Shown here in pieces: positions 1 to 6,613 of a stretch of DNA of 6,975 nucleotides (position 1 is the stretch's first letter; every line of letters starts with the position of its first letter). Origin of the DNA: an uncultured Verrucomicrobiota bacterium. GTDB taxonomy: Bacteria > Verrucomicrobiota > Kiritimatiellia > RFP12 > UBA1067. Below the pieces are notes generated by a model. That model saw only the letters and a program-made list of their open reading frames with translations, made no database searches and was not told where the DNA came from. The position numbers and the translations under genes are program-made. Location: positions 1-6,975 of the forward strand of contig CAMOXA010000079.1 in assembly GCA_946628745.1 (NCBI GenBank). The letters run 5' to 3'.

Positions 1-782
1 TCGCAGACGAATACAAAGTGAACCTCGACGTGTTCGAGGGTCCGCTGGATCTGTTGCTGTACCTGATACGCCGCGAAGAGCTGGACATATACGACATACC
101 GATCGAGCACATAGCCTCGGAGTACATGAAGTTCATCGACGAGGCGAGAACGCTCAATCTCGATATCGCCGGCGAGTTCATTGTGATGGCCGCGACGCTG
201 ATGGTCATCAAATCGCGCATGCTTCTGCCGGTTGACCGGCGCAACGCCAACGAGGATTCCGCCGAAGACTGGGTCGACCCGAGGCTTGATCTCGTCCGTC
301 AGCTCGTCGAATACAAGAAATTCAAAGACGCCGCGCTGCGCCTGGAGTCGATGGAGGCGATGCGCGCGAACAGCTTCGATTACGGCGGCGGACGGCCGAA
401 GTTCGAGAAGACGGCGGCGGACGCACTGGCCGCGCTGGCGAATCTCGATCTGTACGACCTGCTGACCGCGTTCCAGGATGTCCTCGCCCGCGCCAGCGAG
501 ATTCCGCACGAGGAATTGAAAGGCGTCAGGTTTTCCGTCCCGGACAAGATGGATTACGTGCTGGAGCGCACGCGCAGCGAAGGGCAGGTGTCGTTCGTCA
601 CGCTGTTCGCCGAGGATGCGCCGAAGGGCGAGATAATAGTCACGTTCCTGGCGTTGCTGGAGCTGTTGAGACAGCACCGCGTCATCGTGTACCAGAACGC
701 GGCGTTCCACGAGATTACCATTCTGCCGTCGAAAGAGATGCCGGACGACAAGCCATTGGAAAGGCCAGACGATTATGAGTGA
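1..782 (+). CDS. scpA: Segregation and condensation protein A (ScpA), 5' end outside window
   Basis: ScpA is the kleisin subunit of the bacterial SMC-ScpAB condensin. It bridges the SMC heads, binds ScpB and helps compact and segregate the chromosome. The N-terminal signature FEGPLDLLLYLI is followed by DIYDIPIEHIASEYM and by FIVMAATLMVIKSRMLLP, the SMC-neck-binding helices typical of the family. The C-terminal winged helix is visible as IVTFLALLELLRQHRVIVYQ. The first possible start is a GTG at 18, but it has no ribosome binding site. The reading frame stays open to the window edge, and the codons before it read ADEYK; a short run like this ending in YKV commonly precedes this signature in ScpA. 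The real start is therefore most likely upstream of position 1. The stop overlaps the scpB start by 8 nt, which suggests translational coupling. The family assignment is firm; the start is not visible. Confidence 0.95.
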   Translation, partial: ADEYKVNLDVFEGPLDLLLYLIRREELDIYDIPIEHIASEYMKFIDEARTLNLDIAGEFIVMAATLMVIKSRMLLPVDRRNANEDSAEDWVDPRLDLVRQLVEYKKFKDAALRLESMEAMRANSFDYGGGRPKFEKTAADALAALANLDLYDLLTAFQDVLARASEIPHEELKGVRFSVPDKMDYVLERTRSEGQVSFVTLFAEDAPKGEIIVTFLALLELLRQHRVIVYQNAAFHEITILPSKEMPDDKPLERPDDYE

Positions 783-1686
783 TGGGGTGAAGATTCCGCT
801 GCCGCGCAGCTTGCAGGAGATTGTCGGCTCGCTTCTTTTCGCGAGCGAGACGCCGCTTACCGCGGGAGATCTCAGAGCCGCGGTAAAAGCGGTCGAGCCG
901 GAGGAAGGCGAGAACGCCGAGGTTATGGAGGTGTACAAGACATGCACTTCCCGCGAGATCGACGAGGCCTTGAAGGGCCTTTCCAAGGCGTTGGACGTGG
1001 CAGGGTGCGGCTTTCAGCTCGTGTGCACGGGCGGCGCTTACAGACTGCAGACCGTCCCGAGCTGCGGACGCTACGTCAGGGCGATGCTCAAGCTCGACCG
1101 TCCGAGCCGACTGGGACGCGCTTCGCTGGAGACGCTCGCGATCATAGCCTACCGCCAGCCGATAACGAAGAGCGAGGTTGAGGAAATCCGCGGCGTCGAC
1201 GTGTCGGCCAATGTGAAGACGCTTATGGACTTGCAGCTCATAAGGCTCGTCGGCAAGTCCGAACTGCCGGGGCATCCGTTTCTGTACGGCACCACGCCTC
1301 TTTTTCTTGAGCATTTCGGCCTGTCGTCGCTGCAACAGCTGAACGAGCTGGATCCGACGCTGCAGCGTTCGAATCCGCGGGCAAAGGCCGCCGCCTACAA
1401 AAAGCCCGTCAAAGAGGAGAAGACCGAGCTTGAACAGTCGGCGGAGGCCGCGGCGGAAGAGGCGGCCGCGCCGTCGTCAGACGAGGAAACTGCGGCTGGC
1501 GGCGAAACTTCGGCTGGAGACGCCCCCGCCGCGGAATCCGGCGAGACGGCTGTCCAGCCCGGCCTTTTTGTCGACGCCGCCGGAGGCGACGACGATGTAT
1601 TCATCGATGACACGCCCGACGAGTTCGACGACGATGATGATGACGACGACGGGGACGAGGAGGAGAATGAAGATGACGAGATGTAG
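775..1686 (+). CDS. scpB: Segregation and condensation protein B (ScpB) with long acidic C-terminal tail
   Basis: ScpB is a dimeric protein with two winged-helix domains that binds the central part of ScpA in the SMC complex. Of 303 residues, about 10-195 form the usual core. The diagnostic stretch is SLETLAIIAYRQPITKSEVE (117-136), followed by EIRGVD, then LPGHPFLYGTTPLFLEHFGL (164-183) and the closing SLQQL. The start at 775 is an ATG inside the end of scpA, with GGAAAGG at 758-764. The last roughly 100 residues are low complexity: first Lys/Glu/Ala-rich, then strongly acidic, with eight Asp in a row near 285-292 and an EEENEDDE end. This tail is outside the conserved domain and is probably disordered. 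Core length fits the family; the tail is an extension. Its last codons carry the ribosome binding site of the next gene. Confidence 0.95.
   Translation: MSDGVKIPLPRSLQEIVGSLLFASETPLTAGDLRAAVKAVEPEEGENAEVMEVYKTCTSREIDEALKGLSKALDVAGCGFQLVCTGGAYRLQTVPSCGRYVRAMLKLDRPSRLGRASLETLAIIAYRQPITKSEVEEIRGVDVSANVKTLMDLQLIRLVGKSELPGHPFLYGTTPLFLEHFGLSSLQQLNELDPTLQRSNPRAKAAAYKKPVKEEKTELEQSAEAAAEEAAAPSSDEETAAGGETSAGDAPAAESGETAVQPGLFVDAAGGDDDVFIDDTPDEFDDDDDDDDGDEEENEDDEM
1657..1665 (+). promoter_or_regulatory. Ribosome binding site embedded in the scpB acidic tail
   Basis: GAGGAGGAG is written by Glu codons at the end of scpB and contains a perfect AGGAGG at 1658-1663. It lies 3 nt before the ATG at 1667 and 9 nt before the in-frame ATG at 1673, so by spacing it favours the second start. 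The acidic protein tail and the translation signal for the downstream lipoprotein share the same bases. Confidence 0.6.
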
Positions 1687-2692
1687 AACTCTTGCCGCCG
1701 CGGCCGCCGCGCTTGCTCTAGGCGCATGCGACCGCATCGAACGCGATGGCATGGGCGCGGAGCGCGCCGACAGCCTCTACCAGGCCGCCGTGGCGGACTA
1801 CACCGCCGGACGCATCGACGCGGCTGCGGCTGGTTTCGAAAAAGCGGTCAAGGCCAGTCCCGGCAATGCCAGCGCGCGTTTCCAGCTGGCGGTGCTTCTG
1901 CAGGACGGCCGGCACGACTATCTCGGTGCGCTTTGCCATTACCGCGATTACATGATGCTCGCCCCCGAGAGCGACAAGGCGAGTCTCGCCCGTGACCGGA
2001 TGGAGAATTGCGAGAAGCTTCTGGCCGCCGAGTTCGCCAAGAAGTACAATCTCGGCGACAGCGCCGCGCTGCAGTCCGAAATCGACACACTCAAGGCCAG
2101 CCTGGACGAGGCGGTCAAAGGGCGGACGGACTGCGAGGCGAAACTGGCCGACGCCGAGAACAGAGCGAAAACGCTCGAACGCGAACTTGAGAAAATGCGC
2201 GCCGTCTTGAAACGCATGGGCGACGACGAAGACGGCACGGTGGCACCGAGGGCGGTCGCCGTGAAAGACGAAACGCCGGACGATGGAGCGGCGGCGGTGC
2301 CGGGCCATGTCGCCGAGGCCGCGGCGCTTCTCGCCGAGGAGGATTCTGTCGCCGAGCTGGCTCTCAACCCGGAGGCCAAAGCCCTGTTGGAGGAAGAAGA
2401 ACGCGAGGAAGCCGAACGGGCGGGCGCTGGCCCTGTTGCGCTCCCGGCCCGAACCGGCGCTGAGCCGACCGGTCCGAAACTCACCGAATTCGGCAGGAGT
2501 TTCGGCGGCGGCGAGGCGGCGAAGGATTCCGGACCGCAGTATTATATCGTACAGGAAGGCGAGACGCTCGGACAGATCGCCCTCAAATTCTACGGCCGCA
2601 AGAAGGCTTGGCCGAAAATACAGCAGGCGAACAAAGCGACTATCTCTTCGGACGGCAAGGTCAAGGCCGGACAGAAGATATTGATACCGTGA
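1667..2692 (+). CDS. Lipoprotein with TPR-like, coiled-coil and C-terminal LysM domains
   Basis: Predicted envelope lipoprotein of 341 residues that binds peptidoglycan. The N-terminus has charged residues, an Ala/Leu-rich core and a lipobox LGAC with the lipidated Cys at 21. Residues about 34-100 resemble tetratricopeptide helices (SLYQAAVADYTAGRIDAAAA, then a second helix pair around FQLAVLLQDG). Residues about 133-185 form a heptad-like coiled coil. A Glu/Ala/Pro-rich linker follows, and a LysM domain closes the protein (292-341: YYIVQEGETLGQIALKFYG to AGQKILIP). The frame is open back to 1430, but only a start at 1667 or 1673 gives a signal peptide; 1673 has the better ribosome-site spacing. 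It overlaps scpB by 20 nt or less. The family is LysM-domain lipoprotein; I do not recognise a named gene. The layout suggests a scaffold tying a membrane to the cell wall, which is inference. Confidence 0.85.
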   Translation: MKMTRCRTLAAAAAALALGACDRIERDGMGAERADSLYQAAVADYTAGRIDAAAAGFEKAVKASPGNASARFQLAVLLQDGRHDYLGALCHYRDYMMLAPESDKASLARDRMENCEKLLAAEFAKKYNLGDSAALQSEIDTLKASLDEAVKGRTDCEAKLADAENRAKTLERELEKMRAVLKRMGDDEDGTVAPRAVAVKDETPDDGAAAVPGHVAEAAALLAEEDSVAELALNPEAKALLEEEEREEAERAGAGPVALPARTGAEPTGPKLTEFGRSFGGGEAAKDSGPQYYIVQEGETLGQIALKFYGRKKAWPKIQQANKATISSDGKVKAGQKILIP

Positions 2693-2693
2693 C

Positions 2694-2960
2694 ATGGGCA
2701 GGATAACGCCAGAGATGCTGCGCGCCTCGCACGCCTACACGAAGTCGAAAGCCCCGTGGCGCATTGATACATGCAAGGACGACGCCGACGGCCAGTACCG
2801 CGGCGGCAGGTTCGGCAAACGGCTCTTCCACTATCTTTCCGGCGGCGGAATGCGAATCTTCGGACGGACCGTGCGCCAGGAGGAGGCCGAAATCAAGCGC
2901 ACCAGATTTCTGTTTTTTGCCGCCGCACTCGGCGCGGCATGGCTTTATTTCATGATATGA
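2694..2960 (+). CDS. Small uncharacterised protein with C-terminal transmembrane segment
   Basis: I do not recognise this 88-residue protein. The first 70 residues are basic and hydrophilic, with many Arg, Lys and Gly (for example GQYRGGRFGKR). Residues 71-88 are a hydrophobic helix (FLFFAAALGAAWLYFMI) ending at the stop codon, like a tail-anchored membrane protein with a cytoplasmic N-terminal part. There is no signal peptide. The ATG at 2694 starts one nucleotide after the stop of the LysM lipoprotein gene, and no strong ribosome site is seen, so translation probably depends on the upstream gene. The tight fit between two LysM genes and the clear membrane segment support a real gene. A role with the flanking envelope proteins is only inferred from position. 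Confidence 0.65.
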   Translation: MGRITPEMLRASHAYTKSKAPWRIDTCKDDADGQYRGGRFGKRLFHYLSGGGMRIFGRTVRQEEAEIKRTRFLFFAAALGAAWLYFMI

Positions 2961-2979
2961 CAAAAAGGAGAACAAGGAA

Positions 2980-3519
2980 ATGACAAAGAAAGCAGCAGTC
3001 ACATGTATGGCCGTAATGGCGGGTTTCACGGCGGTCGCCCAGGCGCCGGGAGGGCGCGAAGCATTTCTCAAGCAGCAGGCTTACGAGGAAATGCAGCGCG
3101 TCTCGGGGCAGATGGACGTTTTGGAATCGAACCACAACGCGCTCGCCGAACGTGTCGCCCGGCTGGAAGGCGGCGGTGGCGAAATCGCCGCGCTCAAGGC
3201 GGAAATCGCCGCTTTAAAGGCCGAGCTCGGCCGCGTAAGGTCTGAGATGCAGAGCCAGCGTCAGGAAATCGTCGCCGATATCGTCAAGCGCATCAAGAGC
3301 GTGACGCCGCCGCCGGCTCCGCATCCCGTCCGCACGGCCCCGCAGAACAATGAGCCGGTCGAAGAATACACCGTCCGTTCCGGTGACACTCTCTCGCTCA
3401 TATCGCAGGCGTTCGGGACGACGGTCGGCAAAATCAAGGAGCTCAACAACTTGAAGTCGGACGGCATCCGCGTCGGACAGAAGCTTGTCGTGCCGGGCCA
3501 GACGTCAAAGGGTCGCTGA
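2980..3519 (+). CDS. Secreted coiled-coil protein with C-terminal LysM domain
   Basis: Predicted exported peptidoglycan-binding protein of 179 residues. It has an N-terminal signal peptide (TKK, then a hydrophobic stretch), with probable cleavage after AVA at 18-20. A coiled coil spans about 30-107, including the repeat EIAALKAEIAALKAEL. A Pro-rich linker (PPPAPHP, about 110-116) leads to a LysM domain at 129-172 (EEYTVRSGDTLSLISQAFG, then VGQKLVVP). There is no lipobox cysteine, so unlike the upstream LysM protein it should be soluble in the periplasm or wall-bound. The start at 2980 is preceded by AGGAG at 2966-2970 with 9-nt spacing. It lies 19 nt after the small membrane protein gene and 17 nt before purD. 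No enzymatic domain is visible; a structural or scaffold role is likely. Confidence 0.85.
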   Translation: MTKKAAVTCMAVMAGFTAVAQAPGGREAFLKQQAYEEMQRVSGQMDVLESNHNALAERVARLEGGGGEIAALKAEIAALKAELGRVRSEMQSQRQEIVADIVKRIKSVTPPPAPHPVRTAPQNNEPVEEYTVRSGDTLSLISQAFGTTVGKIKELNNLKSDGIRVGQKLVVPGQTSKGR

Positions 3520-3536
3520 GAAGGGAGAATCGTCAC

Positions 3537-4835
3537 ATGAAGATACTTGTCGTAGGAAGCGGCGGCCGCGAACACGCCATCGCCTGGAGACTCGCCAACG
3601 ATCCTGTGCGCCACGAACTGTACTGCGCGCCCGGTAACGCCGGCACGGCGGCCGTCGCGATCAACGTGCCCGTAGGCGCCGAAGACGTTGGCGCGATCGC
3701 GAAGTGGGCGCGCGAGAACAACCCCGACCTCGTCGTCGTCGGCCCCGAAGCCCCGCTGGTCAAGGGATTGGTAGACGAACTGACAAAGCTCGGCATACCC
3801 TCTTTCGGACCTGTCGCCGCCGGCGCCCGCATGGAAGGCTCTAAACGTTTCGCCAAAGAAGTCATGCGCGCCGCAGGCGTGCCGACGGGCATGGCCGAGG
3901 TGTTTACCGACCCCGTCGCAGCGAAGGCGGCCCTCGCCAAGTTCGGCCTGCCGGTGGTGATCAAGGCCGACGGACTCGCCGCCGGCAAAGGCGTCGTCGT
4001 CGCGGAAACCGCGGCTGAAGCGGAAGCCGCAATCGACGACATGCTCGTCGCCAACAAGTTCGGCGCGGCGGGCGCCGAAGTCCTTGTCGAGGAATTTCTC
4101 GATGGCGAAGAGTGCTCGATTCTCGCGATGACTGACGGCGAAAACGTCGTCCTCCTCCCTAGCTCGCAGGATCACAAACGCATATTTGACGGGGACAAGG
4201 GGCCTAACACCGGCGGAATGGGCGCGTATTCCCCGGCGCCTGTCGTTACGGCGGACATGTTGCCCGAAATCAAGGACAAAATCGTCGTGCCCGTCGTCCG
4301 CGAACTCAAGAAGCGCGGCATCGTCTACCGCGGCATTCTCTACGCCGGGTTGATGATTGCGCCTCAAGGCGGCAAGGTCGCGCTCTCGGGCTCGAGAATA
4401 AACGTCGTCGAGTTCAACGCCCGCTTCGGCGATCCGGAGACCGAAGCCGTCCTGCCTCGCCTTGGCGGAGACTTCTCCAAGGCGCTTCTGCACGCGGCTA
4501 CAGGACGTCTTGAAGACGGCGACATCGTCGTGAAAGACGAAGTCGCGGCGACGGTGATAGTCGCTTCCGGCGGATATCCCGGTTCATACGAAAAAGGCAA
4601 GCCGATAAGCGGCCTGGAGCGTGCCGGCGAGGTCGCGACGGTCTTCCACTGCGGCACGAAGAAGGGCGAAAACGGCGAGACTGTAACGTCCGGCGGACGT
4701 GTCCTCAGCGTGACCGGGTGCGGCGCGAACTTGCGCGAAGCCGTCGACCGCGCCTATGCCGGCGTCGCCAGAGTGTCCTTCGACGGCATGTTCTACCGTC
4801 GCGACATTGCGCACCGGGCGTTCGAGCGGGGTTGA
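3537..4835 (+). CDS. purD: Phosphoribosylamine-glycine ligase (GAR synthetase)
   Basis: PurD catalyses the second step of de novo purine synthesis: phosphoribosylamine + glycine + ATP give glycinamide ribonucleotide. The 432 residues match the family length. Seen in order: the N-terminal nucleotide-like fold MKILVVGSGGREHAIAWRL; VVGPEAPL (67-74); the ATP-grasp domain from about 100 with KADGLAAGKGV (143-153), VEEFLDGEE (184-192) and QDHKRIFDGDKGPNTGGMGA (211-230); then YRGILYAGLM and EFNARFGDPE (292-301), in which E292 and N294 are the expected metal ligands. The C-terminal domain ends with SFDGMFYRRDIAHRAF. All key motifs are intact. A short extra loop (about 280-288) precedes EFN compared with familiar PurD proteins. 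The start ATG has AAGGGAG at 3521-3527. The gene looks like a functional housekeeping copy, transcribed with its neighbours. Confidence 0.97.
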   Translation: MKILVVGSGGREHAIAWRLANDPVRHELYCAPGNAGTAAVAINVPVGAEDVGAIAKWARENNPDLVVVGPEAPLVKGLVDELTKLGIPSFGPVAAGARMEGSKRFAKEVMRAAGVPTGMAEVFTDPVAAKAALAKFGLPVVIKADGLAAGKGVVVAETAAEAEAAIDDMLVANKFGAAGAEVLVEEFLDGEECSILAMTDGENVVLLPSSQDHKRIFDGDKGPNTGGMGAYSPAPVVTADMLPEIKDKIVVPVVRELKKRGIVYRGILYAGLMIAPQGGKVALSGSRINVVEFNARFGDPETEAVLPRLGGDFSKALLHAATGRLEDGDIVVKDEVAATVIVASGGYPGSYEKGKPISGLERAGEVATVFHCGTKKGENGETVTSGGRVLSVTGCGANLREAVDRAYAGVARVSFDGMFYRRDIAHRAFERG

Positions 4836-4839
4836 GCCT

Positions 4840-5625
4840 TTGAAAATAGCATCGCTTGCAAGCGGCAGTTCTGGCAACGCCTATTGCGTGGAATCCGGCG
4901 GGGATGTCCTGCTTGTCGATTGCGGCATATGCTGCCGCACTCTCCTCAGCCGCTGCCGCGCTGCCGGGATAGACCCCCGCCGCATCGTAGCGGCGGTGTT
5001 CACCCACAACCACGACGACCACGTGAAAGGGCTGGCGACGTTCCATAAGCGCTTCCCCGGCGTCGAACTCTACGCCAACATAATGACGGCCGACGCGATC
5101 TCCGCCCGCACGGGTGTCGGTGCCGACGAGTTCATCTTGTTCGAAAACGGTCAGTCTTTCACGGTCGGTCCGTTCGATATCAAGCCGTTCTCGATACCCC
5201 ATGACGTCCCCGATCCTGTCGGATATCTCGTCCGCGCCGAGGGCGTCACGTACTTTCACGCCACGGATGTCGGCGCGCCGCTGGATTCCATAGGCGTCAA
5301 TCTCGCGGCGGCCGATGTCGCAACACTGGAGTCCAACCACGATCCCGTCATGCTCATGCAGAGCAACCGGCCGGAGGCGCTCAAGCGGCGCATACGCGGC
5401 GACAGGGGCCATCTCGCCAACGACGACGCGGCGTATCTTGTCAGGCGTTTCGCATCTGCGCGGCTCAAACGGCTCGCGCTCGCCCACCTTTCGCGGGAAT
5501 GCAACGCGCCCCACCTTGCCGAGGCCGCGATGCGCGCGGCGCTCCGGGAGATGGGGCGGTGCGATGTCGAGCTTTCGCTGCTCGATCAGGACGATGTTTC
5601 TACTTGGTCGTATCCACGGGCTTGA
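4840..5625 (+). CDS. walJ: Metallo-beta-lactamase-fold hydrolase, WalJ/YycJ type
   Basis: A 261-residue metallo-beta-lactamase-fold enzyme of the WalJ/YycJ group; the name is by family resemblance. The N-terminus LKIASLASGSSGNAYCVE and LLVDCG are typical. The metal motif HNHDDH is at 56-61. Further probable ligands or conserved sites are H121 (PHD), D143 (ATDVG), H167 (ESNHD) and H216 (AHLS). GHLANDDAA (190-198) also matches the family. Bacillus relatives are linked to the walRK locus, and a 5'-exonuclease role in mismatch repair has been reported for one; the substrate here is unknown. The probable start is TTG at 4840, 4 nt after the purD stop, because homology begins there. The frame is open further upstream inside purD but carries no family residues. 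A weak ribosome site (GAGCGGGG, 4825-4831) overlaps the end of purD. Its 3' end overlaps a convergent gene by 26 bp. Confidence 0.88.
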   Translation: MKIASLASGSSGNAYCVESGGDVLLVDCGICCRTLLSRCRAAGIDPRRIVAAVFTHNHDDHVKGLATFHKRFPGVELYANIMTADAISARTGVGADEFILFENGQSFTVGPFDIKPFSIPHDVPDPVGYLVRAEGVTYFHATDVGAPLDSIGVNLAAADVATLESNHDPVMLMQSNRPEALKRRIRGDRGHLANDDAAYLVRRFASARLKRLALAHLSRECNAPHLAEAAMRAALREMGRCDVELSLLDQDDVSTWSYPRA

Positions 5626-6043
5626 GGACGAGGCATTGCGTTCTGACCTCGTGGCGGTTCACCAGCAGCAGGCTCCATGACGAATCGTCGTCTGTGGAGG
5701 TGGTCAGATTGGTTATGCGCCTCGATCCGATGCGGTCGAGTGCATGGTTGAGCGAGACGAGGTTGTTGTCGATCGTCGCCTCGTCGGCGAACATCCTGAT
5801 GTTGAAGTCGTCCATGATGTCCTCGTCGCCTTCGGTCCATGGCCGCCCAGTGCAAATCGGTATGAAGCCGAGGAGCTGGTAGGAGAAGTTCTGCGTCAGG
5901 AACGACGCGATGGGTGTCTCGCCGTCTTCGGTCTTGGCGGGCGACTTCCAGCGCGCGATTTCGCTGTAGGAGCTGATGCTGCACCCGGAAAGGGCCAAGG
6001 CGGCCGCCGCGGATAAAAAGAAAGCCTTGCACGATTTTTTCAT
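5600..6043 (-). CDS. Small lipoprotein, paralogue of the adjacent upstream gene
   Basis: Predicted lipoprotein of 147 residues. The N-terminus MKKSCKAFFL and an Ala/Leu core lead to the lipobox LSGC, with lipidated Cys 21. The mature part is about 127 residues with no named domain that I recognise. Visible pattern: YQLLGFIPICTG (55-66), W69, FADEATI (85-91), ALDRI (101-105). These line up with the neighbouring lipoprotein, suggesting an old tandem duplication. The longer open frame runs into the upstream gene, but the ATG at 6043 gives the signal peptide and has a perfect AAGGAGG at the right distance. That ATG overlaps the upstream stop as ATGA, so the pair is co-transcribed and coupled. The function is unknown; it is predicted to face the periplasm or cell surface. 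Confidence 0.82.
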   Translation of the reverse strand: MKKSCKAFFLSAAAALALSGCSISSYSEIARWKSPAKTEDGETPIASFLTQNFSYQLLGFIPICTGRPWTEGDEDIMDDFNIRMFADEATIDNNLVSLNHALDRIGSRRITNLTTSTDDDSSWSLLLVNRHEVRTQCLVLKPVDTTK

Positions 6044-6540
6044 AGCGACTCCTCCTTGCTGTCGCGGGGAACCAGAATGGCCGACACGCTCATTCTCGAC
6101 ATGTTGAACAGAAAGCCGATGATGCCTTCGTAGGATGCACAGCCGAACGACAGGTCGGAGTCTGAATAGATGATATCCATCAGATCGCAGTTTCGCGAGT
6201 CGGCGATTTTCTCGAGCGCGTTCTGCAGCTCGTTGATGCCGACCTGGTCGCTGAAGAAATGGCAGCCGCCTTCTATCGATTTTTTCTTGTCGTTCCACCT
6301 GAGGTCGCCGGTGGCGATCGGCAGGGTCCACAGCATGTAGAACCCGTCGGTCTGGATGACGACGAGTTGAGGCGATTCGGCTTCGCTACCTTTGACTTCC
6401 ACGCCGTCCAGCATGCCTGGCGACGAATACGATACCGTTGCGCATCCTGGGGCGAATGCCGCCGCGGTCAGCATGGCGGAAGCGAACAGGGCCTTGCACC
6501 CCGCCCCGGACTTCCTGCTTGATGTTGTTCGAGTTGACAC
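6040..6540 (-). CDS. Small lipoprotein, first gene of a two-gene operon
   Basis: Predicted exported protein of 166 residues with a GTG start at 6540 and AAGGAG at 6546-6551. The N-terminus is long and basic (STRTTSSRK), followed by a hydrophobic segment and PGCATV, a common start of mature lipoproteins. Cys 33 is the probable lipid site, although Pro at -2 is unusual for a lipobox, so soluble secretion is possible. The mature region has GFYMLWTLPIATG (66-78), W82, FSDQVGI (96-102), NALEKI (107-112) and a hydrophobic C-terminal third (EGIIGFLFN, 138-146). It resembles its downstream neighbour over about 70 residues. I do not know a name for the family. It is read from a consensus promoter about 45-70 bp upstream and is likely well expressed. 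Confidence 0.82.
   Translation of the reverse strand: MSTRTTSSRKSGAGCKALFASAMLTAAAFAPGCATVSYSSPGMLDGVEVKGSEAESPQLVVIQTDGFYMLWTLPIATGDLRWNDKKKSIEGGCHFFSDQVGINELQNALEKIADSRNCDLMDIIYSDSDLSFGCASYEGIIGFLFNMSRMSVSAILVPRDSKEESL
6051..6057 (-). promoter_or_regulatory. Full-consensus ribosome binding site of the second lipoprotein gene
   Basis: On the minus strand the bases read AAGGAGG, 7 nt before the ATG at 6043 and inside the end of the upstream gene. This decides the start of the 147-residue lipoprotein over the longer open frame. Confidence 0.8.
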
Positions 6541-6584
6541 GGAATCTCCTTCGTATAGATTTTATTTTAACGAAAACGCGAAAC

Positions 6585-6613
6585 ATTATATCGCGTTCGC
6601 CGCGTTCTGTCAA
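6585..6613 (-). promoter_or_regulatory. Consensus sigma-70 promoter of the lipoprotein pair
   Basis: The minus strand reads TTGACA (6613-6608), a 17-nt spacer, then TATAAT (6590-6585), a perfect match to the housekeeping sigma-70 consensus in both hexamers and in spacing. Transcription should begin near 6578, leaving a leader of about 38 nt before the GTG at 6540. A 6-bp inverted repeat, AACGCG (6575-6580) and CGCGTT (6592-6597), brackets the -10 box and could be an operator, but it is short and unproven. Confidence 0.8.

Noticed and set aside
715..1335. Long minus-strand open frame opposite scpB
   Set aside because: It is antisense to a clear scpB, has an Arg-rich composition typical of a GC-rich shadow frame, and shows no family motif.
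1430..1666. N-terminal extension of the LysM lipoprotein from ATG 1430
   Set aside because: This part overlaps scpB out of frame and is an Arg/Pro/Thr-rich shadow. It would bury the signal peptide that begins at 1667.
1718..2695. 325-codon minus-strand open frame opposite the LysM lipoprotein
   Set aside because: It is a shadow frame from GC-rich codon bias, while the plus strand encodes a signal peptide, coiled coil and LysM domain.
3261..4493. 410-codon minus-strand open frame opposite purD
   Set aside because: purD is unmistakable on the plus strand. The reverse frame is rich in Arg, Asp and His with no domain, as expected for a mirror frame.
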